A stretch of DNA of 64,000 nt from Streptomyces umbrinus (GTDB taxonomy: Bacteria; Actinomycetota; Actinomycetes; Streptomycetales; Streptomycetaceae), in assembly GCF_030817415.1 (NCBI RefSeq), contig NZ_JAUSZI010000002.1:9709501-9773500 (forward strand). The letters are read 5' to 3'. Numbering within the stretch: position 1 is the stretch's first letter; every line of letters starts with the position of its first letter. The position numbers and the translations under genes were made by a program. The notes below the pieces were generated by a model that had not been told where the DNA came from, searched no databases, and saw only the letters and a list, made by a program, of their open reading frames with translations. Shown piece by piece: positions 52,327 through 60,486 of the stretch.

Positions 52327-52734
52327 TCAGACCAGGCGCGGGATCTCGATCGCCGGGCAGCGGTCCATGACCATGTCGAGGCCGGCCGCACGGGTGCGGT
52401 CGTACGCGGACTCGTCGATGACGCCCAGCTGGAACCAGACCGCCTTGGCGCCGATGGCGACCGCCTCGTCGGCGACGGGACCGGCGAGGTCGCTGTTGAC
52501 GAACACGTCGACGACATCGACGTCGAAGGGGATGTCCTCCAGCGAGGCGTACCCCTTCTCACCGTGGACCGTCTCGGCCTTCGGGTGGACCGGCACTATG
52601 CGCTTGCCGTAGCGCTGGAGAACGTCCGCCACGCCGTACGCGGCACGCCGCTCGTTCGACGACAGGCCGACGATCGCCCAGGTGTCGCCGGACTCGCTGA
52701 GGATCTTGCGGATCGTTGCCGGGTCGCCGTACAC
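52327..52734 (-). CDS. CoA-binding domain protein (YccU-like)
   Basis: 135 residues, one Rossmann-like CoA-binding domain of the succinyl-CoA synthetase type. TWAIVGLSSNERRAAYGVADVLQRYG (about 18-43) holds the Gly-rich loop. VYVSLEDIP-type ASLEDIPFDVDVVDVFVNS and KAVWFQLGVIDESAYDRTRAAGLDMVMDRCPAIE complete the fold. A stand-alone domain, probably a CoA or acyl-CoA sensor or carrier; reaction unknown. GTG at 52734 with AAGGAGG 6 nt upstream. Confidence 0.9.
   Translation of the reverse strand: MYGDPATIRKILSESGDTWAIVGLSSNERRAAYGVADVLQRYGKRIVPVHPKAETVHGEKGYASLEDIPFDVDVVDVFVNSDLAGPVADEAVAIGAKAVWFQLGVIDESAYDRTRAAGLDMVMDRCPAIEIPRLV
52335..52363. repeat. 29-bp direct repeat, right copy (coding)
   Basis: This copy lies within the 3' end of the CoA-binding gene and encodes the residues around RCPAIEIPR. 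The exact second copy is at 50839-50867. Confidence 0.85.
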
Positions 52735-52862
52735 GGTCGGCCTCCTTGGGATGTGTACGCGGGATGCGTACGAGGGCTGCTGCGCGCGACAACAGCGAGC
52801 GCGGCGCGGTGATTCCCCTGCCACCGGGCTCGCGCCGGGACGGTGGCTTCAGCGCGACGGCG

Positions 52863-54806
52863 TCAGCGTGACACGGAGGCGGCCACCAGCAGTTCCACGT
52901 TGCGGTCGCCGGGACCGCCGGCCCAGCCCTCGTGGACGCCGGCCGTCATGCCCGCGGCCAGGCCGGGGGCGTTGTACGACAGCTCCCGGTACAGGGAGGC
53001 CAGGCCCACCGCCGACAGGTCGGTGAAGTCCGGGTCGGTGCGGTGAGGGGCGGCCGACTCGACAAGGGTGGTGAACAGGGACACCGTGCCGTCCCCGTTG
53101 TCGGCCAGTTCGATCACGCGGGCGTGGTGCGGGTAGTCCAGGTGGGAGGCGGTGTTGACCTCCCAGAAGGACCGGGCGGGCGTGGGGTGCGCGTGGGGCG
53201 TGATCCGGTTGACATGGCTGTGTCCGTTGATCCAGGCCACCACGTTCGGGAACCGGTGGAGCAGGGCCAGGACCTCCGCACCGTCGTGCCGCGGCTCCTC
53301 GCCGCGGGCGGCGTCGGTGCGGCGGGTCATGCTCGGACTGTGGTGGTGGCTGAAGACCAGGACATGGGCGTCGTCGGCCCCGGCGTTGCGTACGAGGCGG
53401 CCGTCGGCGTCGTAGGACCGGGAGTTGTGCGCGGCCAGCGTCCGCTCCAGCCAGCGATGCTGATCGGTGCCCAGCGAGCCCTCGTAGTGGCCGCTTCGGT
53501 ACGTCGTGTCGATGCTGATGCCGATGACGTTCTCGGCGACCCGGAACGTGTAGTACATCCGGTCGCCGTCCAGGTTGTTCTCCGTGTAGCCGTGGCCGAC
53601 CGGGCCCGCTCCGGCGTGGACGGGGTCGAGATGCGCGGCCAGATAGTCGTGCGGGGTGCACAGGCGGCGCCGTTCGTCGGCCGTCACCGTCCGCGCCGAG
53701 GCCGCGTGCCGCTTCAGGATCGCCGAGAGCACCTCGCTCTTGGGGTCGTCGCCGGAGTTCAGCGCCTTCGCGTAGGCGGCCGCGTCCGTGGCCGGGACCG
53801 AGAGCAGCTTGCGGGAGCCGACGGCGAAGTCGCCCAGCGCGGGGGACAGACAGCCGCCGGGAATGTCGTCGTGGTTGCCGACCGTGGAGTACCAGGGGAT
53901 GTCGAGCCCCGGGCTGGTCACGGGCCGTATCGCGGCGTCGAGGAAGCCGGGTATGCGGGGCAGCCCGCGCCGCTTGTCCAGGTCGCGCAGGGCAGCGTCG
54001 TCCGGGTGCCAGTAGAGAGGCAGGCCGGAGTTCTGAACGCCTTCGTACACCGACGGATCCCCGCTGTTGGGAGTGATCCTGCCGCCGCTCATCAGCGTGA
54101 GGAACCACTCCAGTTCGATCGCGGAGTTGTTGTCGACGTTGTCGCCCGTCGTCATCACGAAGGTGGGCGCGAGGCCGGTGTGCGGGCCCTCGCCGAGTGC
54201 GTTCACCTGCTCCACGAGCGCCACCGCCCCCGCCACCGTCAGCGCCTCCTGGGCCCGCCACGCGGCGGGCCTGCGCGACCGCAGGAACTCGGTGCGCAGC
54301 GGGTTCTGCACGTCCGTGAGGTGCAGGTCGGTGAACTGCACGAAGCACGCGAGCGGTGTGCGCCGGTCCTGGCGGCCGGTGGCGGCGGGCGCGAGATCTC
54401 CGCGTACGACGATGGGCCAACCGGGGCCCGAGACGAGGCGGCGGTAGGTGTCGGCGTGCGCGTGGCCGCTGAGGCGAGCCGTCGTCTCCAGGGTTGTCGC
54501 CGCGTACGGGGCCGCGCGTCGCGGCGCCCGGTGCGCCGGCCGTCGGATGGCGAGGGGCGCCTGCGGGGCCGCGCTCTCCGCGGCGGGGAGCGCGGAGGGG
54601 GTCGGGCGCTGCCGTGGGAAGAGGGCCGCGGCTCCGCCGGTCGCTCCCGCCGCGACGGCGCCGGACGCGAGCAGAAAGCGACGACGGTTGATCGAGGGTG
54701 CGGGTGCGGGTGCGGGTGCGGGTGCGGACGGGGACGGGGACGGGGAAGCGGGTGCGGACGAGGGCGGGGGAGTGGATGCGGTCCCCGCCGTTTCGGTCCC
54801 GGTCAT
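52863..54806 (-). CDS. Tat-exported metallophosphoesterase (TIGR03767-like)
   Basis: 647 residues. A disordered Pro/Ala/Ser N-terminus includes PAPAPAPAPS, encoded by a GGGTGC-type microsatellite. The Tat signal INRRRFLLASGAVAAGATGG is at about 39-58. Calcineurin-like metal motifs are FVQFTDLHLTDV (DxH, about 157), TTGDNVDNN (GDxxD, about 221), STVGNHDDIPG (GNHD, about 309), VFSHHHSPS and WINGHSHVNR (GHxH, about 524). Extracellular phosphatase; substrate unknown. ATG at 54806 with GGAGGG upstream. Confidence 0.92.
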   Translation of the reverse strand: MTGTETAGTASTPPPSSAPASPSPSPSAPAPAPAPAPSINRRRFLLASGAVAAGATGGAAALFPRQRPTPSALPAAESAAPQAPLAIRRPAHRAPRRAAPYAATTLETTARLSGHAHADTYRRLVSGPGWPIVVRGDLAPAATGRQDRRTPLACFVQFTDLHLTDVQNPLRTEFLRSRRPAAWRAQEALTVAGAVALVEQVNALGEGPHTGLAPTFVMTTGDNVDNNSAIELEWFLTLMSGGRITPNSGDPSVYEGVQNSGLPLYWHPDDAALRDLDKRRGLPRIPGFLDAAIRPVTSPGLDIPWYSTVGNHDDIPGGCLSPALGDFAVGSRKLLSVPATDAAAYAKALNSGDDPKSEVLSAILKRHAASARTVTADERRRLCTPHDYLAAHLDPVHAGAGPVGHGYTENNLDGDRMYYTFRVAENVIGISIDTTYRSGHYEGSLGTDQHRWLERTLAAHNSRSYDADGRLVRNAGADDAHVLVFSHHHSPSMTRRTDAARGEEPRHDGAEVLALLHRFPNVVAWINGHSHVNRITPHAHPTPARSFWEVNTASHLDYPHHARVIELADNGDGTVSLFTTLVESAAPHRTDPDFTDLSAVGLASLYRELSYNAPGLAAGMTAGVHEGWAGGPGDRNVELLVAASVSR

Positions 54807-54990
54807 GGGGTGGCCCTCCGGTGCCTCCGAGAGACTCAACTAGCGGAACCACTCATTCAGGCCGCGGGGGCAGGGGCGGGGGCAGGGGCGTGGCGTGGCC
54901 GTGAACACCGCCGGAACAGGTGGAGCGGCTGCTGGGCCCCGTCCTGCCGGTCCGCCCGCCGGTCCGCGGCACCCGCCGTGATAGCTTGCC

Positions 54991-55157
54991 GAGGCCAGTC
55001 GAACCCATGTACGTGGGTCAGGGAATCCGGTGGGAATCCGGAGCTGACGCGCAGCGGTGAGGGTGACGGGCGGGGCATCGGCCACTGGACCGGTATGACG
55101 GTCCGGGAAGGCGCCTCGTCCGGGTGACCCCGAGTCCGAAGACCTGCTGGCGGCCTC
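54991..55157 (+). promoter_or_regulatory. cobalamin riboswitch
   Basis: Closing stem GAGGCC (54991-54996) with GGCCTC (55152-55157). The conserved core AATCCGGTGGGAATCCGG is at 55024-55041, followed by GAGCTGACGCGCAGCGGTGA (55041-55060). GCCACTG is at 55081-55087, GGGAAGGC at 55105-55112, and the B12-box-like CGAGTCCGAAGACCTGC at 55131-55147. It ends 75 nt before the binding-protein GTG. Adenosylcobalamin binding is expected to switch off the downstream ABC operon. The remainder of the 426-bp gap from 54807 shows nothing else. Confidence 0.93.
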
Positions 55158-55232
55158 CGCGGTCACGCGCCGACGGGGGAGCACCGTACGACCGGGCTCC
55201 GCGTTCGAGCCCTCGACGACTGAGGAACTCCC

Positions 55233-56267
55233 GTGCCCGTCGCACGTCTTGCCCGTCCCGCTGCCCTCGTCCTGTCCGGGGCTCTCCTGCTGACCGGCTG
55301 CGGTTCGGGAGATTCGGAGGACTCGTCGTCCGATGCGGACTCCGGGGCCGCCGTCACCCTCGACAACTGCGGACAGACCGTACGCGTCGAGTCCCCGCCG
55401 AAGCGGGCCGTCTCCCTCAACCAGGGCACCACCGAGATCATGCTCTCGCTCGGCCTCGCCGACCGCATGGCCGGCACCGCGACCTGGACCGACCCGGTGA
55501 TGAAGGGCCTGGAGAAGGCGAACGCGAAGGTGGAGCGGATCGCCGACAACAACCCCTCCTTCGAACGGGTCCTGGACGCCGACCCCGACTTCGTCGCCGC
55601 CTCGTTCGTGTCGACGCTCGGCAAGGGAGGCGTGGCCACCCGGGAGCAGTTCGAGAAGCTCGGCGTGCCCGCCTACGTCTCGCCGTCCGACTGCGTCGGC
55701 AAGGACAACGCCTCGGGCGGCGACGGCTCACGGAAGAAGGCCCTCGGCATCGACGCCGTCTACGGCGAAGTGCGCGACCTGGCCGAGGTGTTCGGCGTCG
55801 AGAAGCGGGGCGAGCAACTCGTCGCAGACCTCGAGCGGCGGACGAAGAAGGCCACTTCGGGGATCGACGCCTCCGACGTCACCCTCTTGTACTGGTTCGC
55901 CAACTCCGACTCGCCCTACATGGCGGGCTGTTGCGGCGCACCCGGCGTCATCACCCGGACCCTCGGCGCGAAGAACGTCTTCGACGACACACACGAGGAG
56001 TGGCCCCAGATCAACTGGGAGACCGTTGCCGACCGCGACCCAGATGTGCTCGTCATCGGCGACCTGACGCGCAAGTCGCAGACCGCCGAGTCCGCGAAGA
56101 AGAAGATCGAGTTCCTGGAGTCCGACCCGGTCACCAAGAACATGACCGCCGTCAGGAAGAAGCGGTACGTCCTGCTCAGCGGGCAGGCGATGAACCCGAC
56201 CATCCGCACGGTCGAGGGCGTCGAGCAAGTCGCCTCCGCCCTGCGGGAGTTCGGGCTCACCGGGTGA
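55233..56267 (+). CDS. btuF: cobalamin-type ABC transporter substrate-binding lipoprotein
   Basis: 344 residues. Lipoprotein signal LVLSGALLLTGC (Cys 22). A type III periplasmic-binding domain follows: KRAVSLNQGTTEIMLSLGLADRMAG (about 59-83), DADPDFVAASFVSTLG, and the second lobe DPDVLVIGDLTR. An insertion with two Cys pairs (CCGAPG and the earlier DCVGKD) is unusual. The FecB/BtuF fold alone could suit siderophores, but the B12 riboswitch in front indicates cobalamin. GTG at 55233 with GAGGAA upstream. Confidence 0.9.
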   Translation: MPVARLARPAALVLSGALLLTGCGSGDSEDSSSDADSGAAVTLDNCGQTVRVESPPKRAVSLNQGTTEIMLSLGLADRMAGTATWTDPVMKGLEKANAKVERIADNNPSFERVLDADPDFVAASFVSTLGKGGVATREQFEKLGVPAYVSPSDCVGKDNASGGDGSRKKALGIDAVYGEVRDLAEVFGVEKRGEQLVADLERRTKKATSGIDASDVTLLYWFANSDSPYMAGCCGAPGVITRTLGAKNVFDDTHEEWPQINWETVADRDPDVLVIGDLTRKSQTAESAKKKIEFLESDPVTKNMTAVRKKRYVLLSGQAMNPTIRTVEGVEQVASALREFGLTG

Positions 56268-57277
56268 CACGGCCACGCCTGGGACTGCTCATCGCCGCGG
56301 GCGTCGCCCTGCTCCTCGCATCCGCCGCCGTCGCGATCACCGTCGGCCCCGCGGACATCCGGGTCGGCGACGTCTGGTCCGTGGTCGCGTCCCATCTCGG
56401 CTGGGGCAGCTCGGAGTTGACCCCGATCCGGGACGGGATCGTCTGGGAGCTGCGCCTGCCGCGCACGCTCCTGGCGGCCGTGTGCGGAGCCGGACTCGCC
56501 GTGTGCGGCGCGGTGATGCAGTCCCTGCTGCGCAACCCGCTCGCCGACCCGTTCGTCCTCGGGGTGTCCTCGGGCGCCTCGACCGGCGCCGTGATCGTGG
56601 TCGTCCTCGGTGTCGGCGGAGGCCTGGTCTCGGTCTCCGCGGGCGCGTTCCTCGGTGCGGTGCTGTCGTTCGGGCTCGTCCTGCTGCTCAGCCACACTCT
56701 GGGCGGGGCGACGGACCGGGTGGTGCTGAGCGGGGTCGCCGCGATGCAGCTCTTCTCCGCGCTCACCTCCTTCGTCGTGATGACCGCCGCGGACGCCGAG
56801 ACCACCCGCGGGGTGCTGTTCTGGCTGCTCGGTTCGCTGAGCGGGGTCGGCTGGACCGACGTCTGGGTGTGCTTCGCGGTCCTCGCGGTGACACTGCTGG
56901 TGTGCCTCGGGTACGCGCGGGCGCTCGACGCGTTCGCCTTCGGCCAGGATGCCGCCGCCACGCTCGGGGTCTCCGTGGCCCGTACGCGACTGGTGCTGCT
57001 GTGTGCCACGGCGCTGCTGACCGCCGCGCTAGTCAGTTCGGCCGGCGCGATCGGCTTCGTCGGCCTCGTACTCCCGCATGCGGCAAGGGCGTTGGTGGGG
57101 GCGGGGCACGCCCGGCTGCTGCCGGTCACCGCCCTCGCCGGAGCGGTGTTCCTGGTGTGGGTGGACACCCTGGCGCGTACCGTCCTCGATCCCCAGGAGG
57201 TACCGGTGGGCGTGGTGACCTCGCTGATCGGCGTACCGGTCTTCGTGCTGGTGCTGTACCGGACGCGGAGGGCGTGA
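56264..57277 (+). CDS. btuC: cobalamin-type ABC transporter permease
   Basis: 337 residues, FecCD family with ten transmembrane helices. ELRLPRTLLAAVCGAGLAVCGAVMQSLLRNPLADPFVLGVSSGAS is read from about 66 onward and includes the cytoplasmic G-x-Q-x-x-x-x-N-P-L-A signature. VSSAGAIGFVGLVLPHAARALVG (about 259-281) is the ATPase-contacting loop. Start GTG overlaps the binding-protein stop (GTGA), so translation is coupled. Confidence 0.93.
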   Translation: MTRPRLGLLIAAGVALLLASAAVAITVGPADIRVGDVWSVVASHLGWGSSELTPIRDGIVWELRLPRTLLAAVCGAGLAVCGAVMQSLLRNPLADPFVLGVSSGASTGAVIVVVLGVGGGLVSVSAGAFLGAVLSFGLVLLLSHTLGGATDRVVLSGVAAMQLFSALTSFVVMTAADAETTRGVLFWLLGSLSGVGWTDVWVCFAVLAVTLLVCLGYARALDAFAFGQDAAATLGVSVARTRLVLLCATALLTAALVSSAGAIGFVGLVLPHAARALVGAGHARLLPVTALAGAVFLVWVDTLARTVLDPQEVPVGVVTSLIGVPVFVLVLYRTRRA

Positions 57278-58191
57278 TGACGGCGGAGGGCATCAAGAGC
57301 ACCGAGCACTCACGGGCGCGCGTGCAGGCGGCGTCGGGAACCGAGGACACACAGGCGGCGCCGGGAACCGAGCGCGTGCAGGCGGCGTCGGGAACCGAGG
57401 GCGCGCATGCGGCACCCGGAGAGGGCCTCCGCGCTCACCGCGTCACGCGCACCGCCGACGGCCGCGTCATCCTCGACGGCGTCAGCATCATCCCGGCCCC
57501 CGGCACCACCGTCGGACTGCTCGGCCCGAACGGCTCAGGCAAGTCCACCCTCCTGCGCCTGCTCGCCGGCGTCCTCGCCCCGGCCTCCGGTGTCGTCACC
57601 CTCGACGGCAGCCCCCTCGCCGACCTGGGACGCCGAGACATCGCCCGCCGTGTCGCCGTGGTCGAGCAACAGGCCGACACCCAGGTCGAGTTGAGCGTCC
57701 AGGATGTCGTACGGCTCGGCCGCACACCCCATCGCCGCGCCTGGACCCCCGCGTCCGAGGCGGACGAACGGGCCGTACGCGACGCGCTGGACCGCACCGG
57801 TCTGACCGGACTCGCCCGCCAGTCCTGGCACACCCTCTCCGGCGGCGAGCGCCAGCGCGTGCAGATCACCCGCGCACTCGCCCAGGAACCCCGCGAACTG
57901 CTCCTGGACGAGCCGACCAACCACCTGGACATCCAGCACCAGCTCGACCTGCTGACCCTCGTCACCTCGCTCCCGGTCACCAGCGTCGTCGCCCTGCACG
58001 ACCTCAACCTCGCGGCGATGTACTGCGATCAGCTCGTGGTCCTGCGCGAGGGGCGTGTCGTGGCCTGCGGCAGCCCGGGCGACATCCTCACGGAAGAGCT
58101 CATCGCCGAGGTGTACGGGGTCCGGGCCGCCGTCACACGGGAGGGCCCCGACGACCGGCCGCACGTGCGCTTCCTGGGCACCGTGAGTTGA
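57277..58191 (+). CDS. btuD: cobalamin-type ABC transporter ATPase with nonapeptide-repeat N-terminus
   Basis: 304 residues. Walker A LLGPNGSGKSTLLR (about 82-95), Q loop VVEQQADTQ, signature TLSGGERQRVQITRA (about 187), Walker B LLLDEPTNHLD (about 208), H loop VVALHDLN. Residues 16-50 are four nine-residue repeats (VQAASGTED, TQAAPGTER, VQAASGTEG, AHAAPGEG) encoded by 27-nt DNA repeats at 57322-57426; ordinary BtuD/FecE proteins lack this. ATG overlaps the permease stop (TGATG). Confidence 0.93.
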   Translation: MTAEGIKSTEHSRARVQAASGTEDTQAAPGTERVQAASGTEGAHAAPGEGLRAHRVTRTADGRVILDGVSIIPAPGTTVGLLGPNGSGKSTLLRLLAGVLAPASGVVTLDGSPLADLGRRDIARRVAVVEQQADTQVELSVQDVVRLGRTPHRRAWTPASEADERAVRDALDRTGLTGLARQSWHTLSGGERQRVQITRALAQEPRELLLDEPTNHLDIQHQLDLLTLVTSLPVTSVVALHDLNLAAMYCDQLVVLREGRVVACGSPGDILTEELIAEVYGVRAAVTREGPDDRPHVRFLGTVS

Positions 58192-58299
58192 CCGGCGCAC
58201 CGGCGAATCGTCCTGGCCGCACCGGTGATTCGCGAACACGTGTCCGGAAATGACGTCAGCCTCCCTGCGCCGGACCCCGCACGCGCCTACGCTCACCCC

Positions 58300-59076
58300 G
58301 TGCTGCGTATCACCGACGCCCGAACCGGCGAGCCCACGGACGCCACCCCCGCCCGCAGGGGCCTGACCCGCGTCGAGGCACACGTGCCGCGCCCCGACAC
58401 CACAGGTCTGCGCGTGCTCCTGGTCGCCGACGTCCTCGTACGCGCCCTGGAGATCAGCGGGACACCCGTCTGGACCGTACTGACCGGCACCGAGGGACGC
58501 GAGGAACTCCGGGCCCGCGCCACGGCGCTCGGCATCCGGCCCTTCGAGGACGAGCGCGACAGTGGATCAGGCCTCGGCGAGGCCCAGGTGTTGCGTGTGT
58601 GCGCTCCGGAGGCGGGGACGGAGACGGTGGACGGTGCGAAGGGCGCGACCGAGGACGACGACGCGGCGAACGGTCTGCGGGTCGAGGTCGCCCCGGCCGA
58701 CGCCGAGAGCGAAGTGGCCGACGACGTCGAGCGCGCCTCGGCCCTCCGCCTCGCCCTGCTCGCGTGCCCCCGCCGCGAGCCCCTCCGGCTCGACGAGGCG
58801 GCCCTCACCGATGCCGAGGACACCCTGCGGCGCTGGCGGGGCGCCGTCGCCACCTGGGCGACCCGGCCGTCCGGCCCCATCCCCGATCCCGTACGCCAAC
58901 AGCTGCGCGCCGCCTGGGAGGACGACCTGGACGTGCCCGCCGTACTCGCCGTGCTGCGCAAGGTGGAGACGTCGGGGACCGTCCCGGACGGCGCCCGTTT
59001 CGAGACGTACGCCTACGCGGACCGGCTCCTCGGGCTCGAACTCACTCGTGACATCGGCCGCGAGACCCCCTCGTGA
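58300..59076 (+). CDS. cysteinyl-tRNA synthetase/MshC-like protein lacking catalytic motifs
   Basis: 258 residues. The N-terminus VLRITDARTGEPTDATPARRGLTRVEAHVPRPD follows the CysS/MshC opening (LRxYDTxTG...), and LLVADVLVRALEISGTPVWTVLT matches the next helix and strand. The zinc Cys and the HIGH box are missing, and no KMSKS exists. The C-terminal DDLDVPAVLAVLRKVE resembles the CysS helical domain. So it looks like a shrunken paralogue without catalysis; it may bind a Cys or cobalamin-related ligand or be regulatory. The GTG at 58300 has TACGCT (58288-58293) 6 nt before it. It is coupled to sixA by GTGA. Confidence 0.65.
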   Translation: MLRITDARTGEPTDATPARRGLTRVEAHVPRPDTTGLRVLLVADVLVRALEISGTPVWTVLTGTEGREELRARATALGIRPFEDERDSGSGLGEAQVLRVCAPEAGTETVDGAKGATEDDDAANGLRVEVAPADAESEVADDVERASALRLALLACPRREPLRLDEAALTDAEDTLRRWRGAVATWATRPSGPIPDPVRQQLRAAWEDDLDVPAVLAVLRKVETSGTVPDGARFETYAYADRLLGLELTRDIGRETPS

Positions 59077-59621
59077 TCGCGCGCGCCGGAGCGGGTCCGC
59101 TGCGCCGCCTGGTCGTCCTGCGGCACGCCAAGTCGGCCTGGCCGGACGACGTCGGCGACCACGAGCGGCCGCTCGCCCCGCGAGGGCGGCGTGACGCCCC
59201 GGCCGCCGGCCGCGCGCTGGCCGACATCGACTGTCTGCCCGACCTGGCGCTCTGCTCCACCGCCGTACGCGCCCGGCAGACCTGGGAGCTGACCGCCGGA
59301 CAGTGGGGCACACCGCCTCCCGTACGCCACGACCCGCGGCTGTGCGGGGCCGACGTGCCCGAGCTCCTCGAAGTGGTGCGCGAAGTGTCCGCGCACACCA
59401 AGACGTTGGTGCTGGTCGGGCACAACCCCGGTCTGGAGGAGCTGGTGCTCACCCTGGCAGGCGACAGCCTCGACGAGGCGCTGGACGACGTACGGACGAA
59501 GTTCCCCACGTCGGCGATCGCGGTCCTCGTCTGGCACGGCGACGACTGGGGCTCCCTCGGCCCCGGCACGGCACTGCTCACCGACATGATCGTCCCGCGG
59601 GGACAGAAGCCGGGACGGTAG
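59073..59621 (+). CDS. sixA: SixA-type phosphohistidine phosphatase
   Basis: 182 residues, histidine-phosphatase superfamily. The catalytic RHAKSAWP (RHG variant, RHAKS typical of SixA) is at about residues 17-24. The second Arg is in STAVRARQTWEL, and the second catalytic His in LVGHNPGLEEL (about 114-124). SixA dephosphorylates phosphohistidine in phosphorelay or phosphotransferase proteins. Its GTG overlaps the preceding TGA. Confidence 0.9.
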   Translation: MIARAGAGPLRRLVVLRHAKSAWPDDVGDHERPLAPRGRRDAPAAGRALADIDCLPDLALCSTAVRARQTWELTAGQWGTPPPVRHDPRLCGADVPELLEVVREVSAHTKTLVLVGHNPGLEELVLTLAGDSLDEALDDVRTKFPTSAIAVLVWHGDDWGSLGPGTALLTDMIVPRGQKPGR

Positions 59622-59728
59622 CGGGGCAGCGGCCTGGAGCGACGGTGAGCTGAGCGCTGCCCCCGAGGAGAGCCGGTCGCGGCGGACCGGACGGCCGCAC
59701 GCGCGCGTGCAGCGCATACGCTGGCCCG

Positions 59729-60355
59729 ATGCAGGACGAGTACCGCACGGTGGCCCGCGCAGGCGTGCACGAGACCGAGGTCAACCGCTCACGCTTCCTC
59801 TGCGCACTGGCGCCGGCGGCCACCGAAGAGGAGGCCCAGGCCTTCCTCGCCGCCGTCCGCAAGGAGCACGCCGACGCGACGCACAACTGCTTCGCGTACG
59901 TCATCGGCGCCGACGCCTCCGTCCAGAGGGCGAGCGACGACGGGGAACCGGGCGGCACGGCGGGCGTCCCGATGCTCCAGATGCTGCTCCGGCGAGACAT
60001 GCGGTACGTCGTCGCGGTCGTCACCCGCTACTACGGAGGCGTCAAACTCGGCGCGGGCGGGCTCATCCGGGCCTACGGCGGCGCGGTGGGCGAGGCCCTG
60101 GACACCCTCGGCACCATCACACGTAAACGCTTTCGCCTGGCGACGGTGACGGTCGACCACCAGCGGGCGGGCAAGGTGGAGAACGACCTGAGGTCGACCG
60201 GCCGCGAGGTGCGCGACGTGCGCTACGGAGAGGCCGTCACCATCGAGATCGGGTTGCCGGACGCCGATGTCGAGGCCTTCCGCGGATGGCTGGCCGACGT
60301 CACGGCCGGGACCGCCGGCTTCGAACTGGGCGGCGAGGCATACGGTGACGTATAG
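59729..60355 (+). CDS. YigZ/IMPACT-family protein
   Basis: 208 residues. The UPF0029/IMPACT N-domain (about 1-135) contains VNRSRFLCALAPAATEEEAQAFL, the signature SDDGEPGGTAGVPMLQML (about 70-87) and VAVVTRYYGGVKLGAGGLIRAYGGAV (about 94-119). A DUF1949 ferredoxin-like C-domain follows. Members bind translation-associated RNA or ribosomes; the bacterial role is unclear. The ATG at 59729 has TACGCT (59717-59722) 6 nt before it, a leaderless pattern. Confidence 0.92.
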   Translation: MQDEYRTVARAGVHETEVNRSRFLCALAPAATEEEAQAFLAAVRKEHADATHNCFAYVIGADASVQRASDDGEPGGTAGVPMLQMLLRRDMRYVVAVVTRYYGGVKLGAGGLIRAYGGAVGEALDTLGTITRKRFRLATVTVDHQRAGKVENDLRSTGREVRDVRYGEAVTIEIGLPDADVEAFRGWLADVTAGTAGFELGGEAYGDV

Positions 60356-60390
60356 GGCTCAGGTCATACGGGGGCACACAGGGCTCAGGT
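60354..60390 (+). repeat. 26-nt-spaced duplication at a stop codon
   Basis: AGGGCTCAGGT occurs at 60354-60364 and 60380-60390. The YigZ-family TAG (60353-60355) overlaps the first copy. Confidence 0.65.
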
Positions 60391-60455
60391 GTCACAGGGA
60401 TGCAAAGGGGCGCAGAGGCTCCCGTAGCGGGCCGATACGGGAGTAGCCGCCCGTG

Positions 60456-60478
60456 ATGTCCGACCCGGCCGTTAGTCT
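60456..60478 (+). promoter_or_regulatory. RecA-NDp/PafBC-like promoter of sbcD
   Basis: ATGTCCGAC (60456-60464), eight bases, TAGTCT (60473-60478). The TGTC core and exact N8 spacing match the ung promoter, though the GTG half is degenerate. Eight bases separate the -10 from the sbcD ATG, so the leader is very short or absent. Confidence 0.4.
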
Positions 60479-60486
60479 CGGGGATC

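Noticed and set aside
52932..55127. A 731-codon plus-strand frame over the metallophosphoesterase and riboswitch
   Set aside because: Its translation ends in Gly/Cys microsatellite repeats and runs through the riboswitch; the minus-strand gene has all metal motifs.
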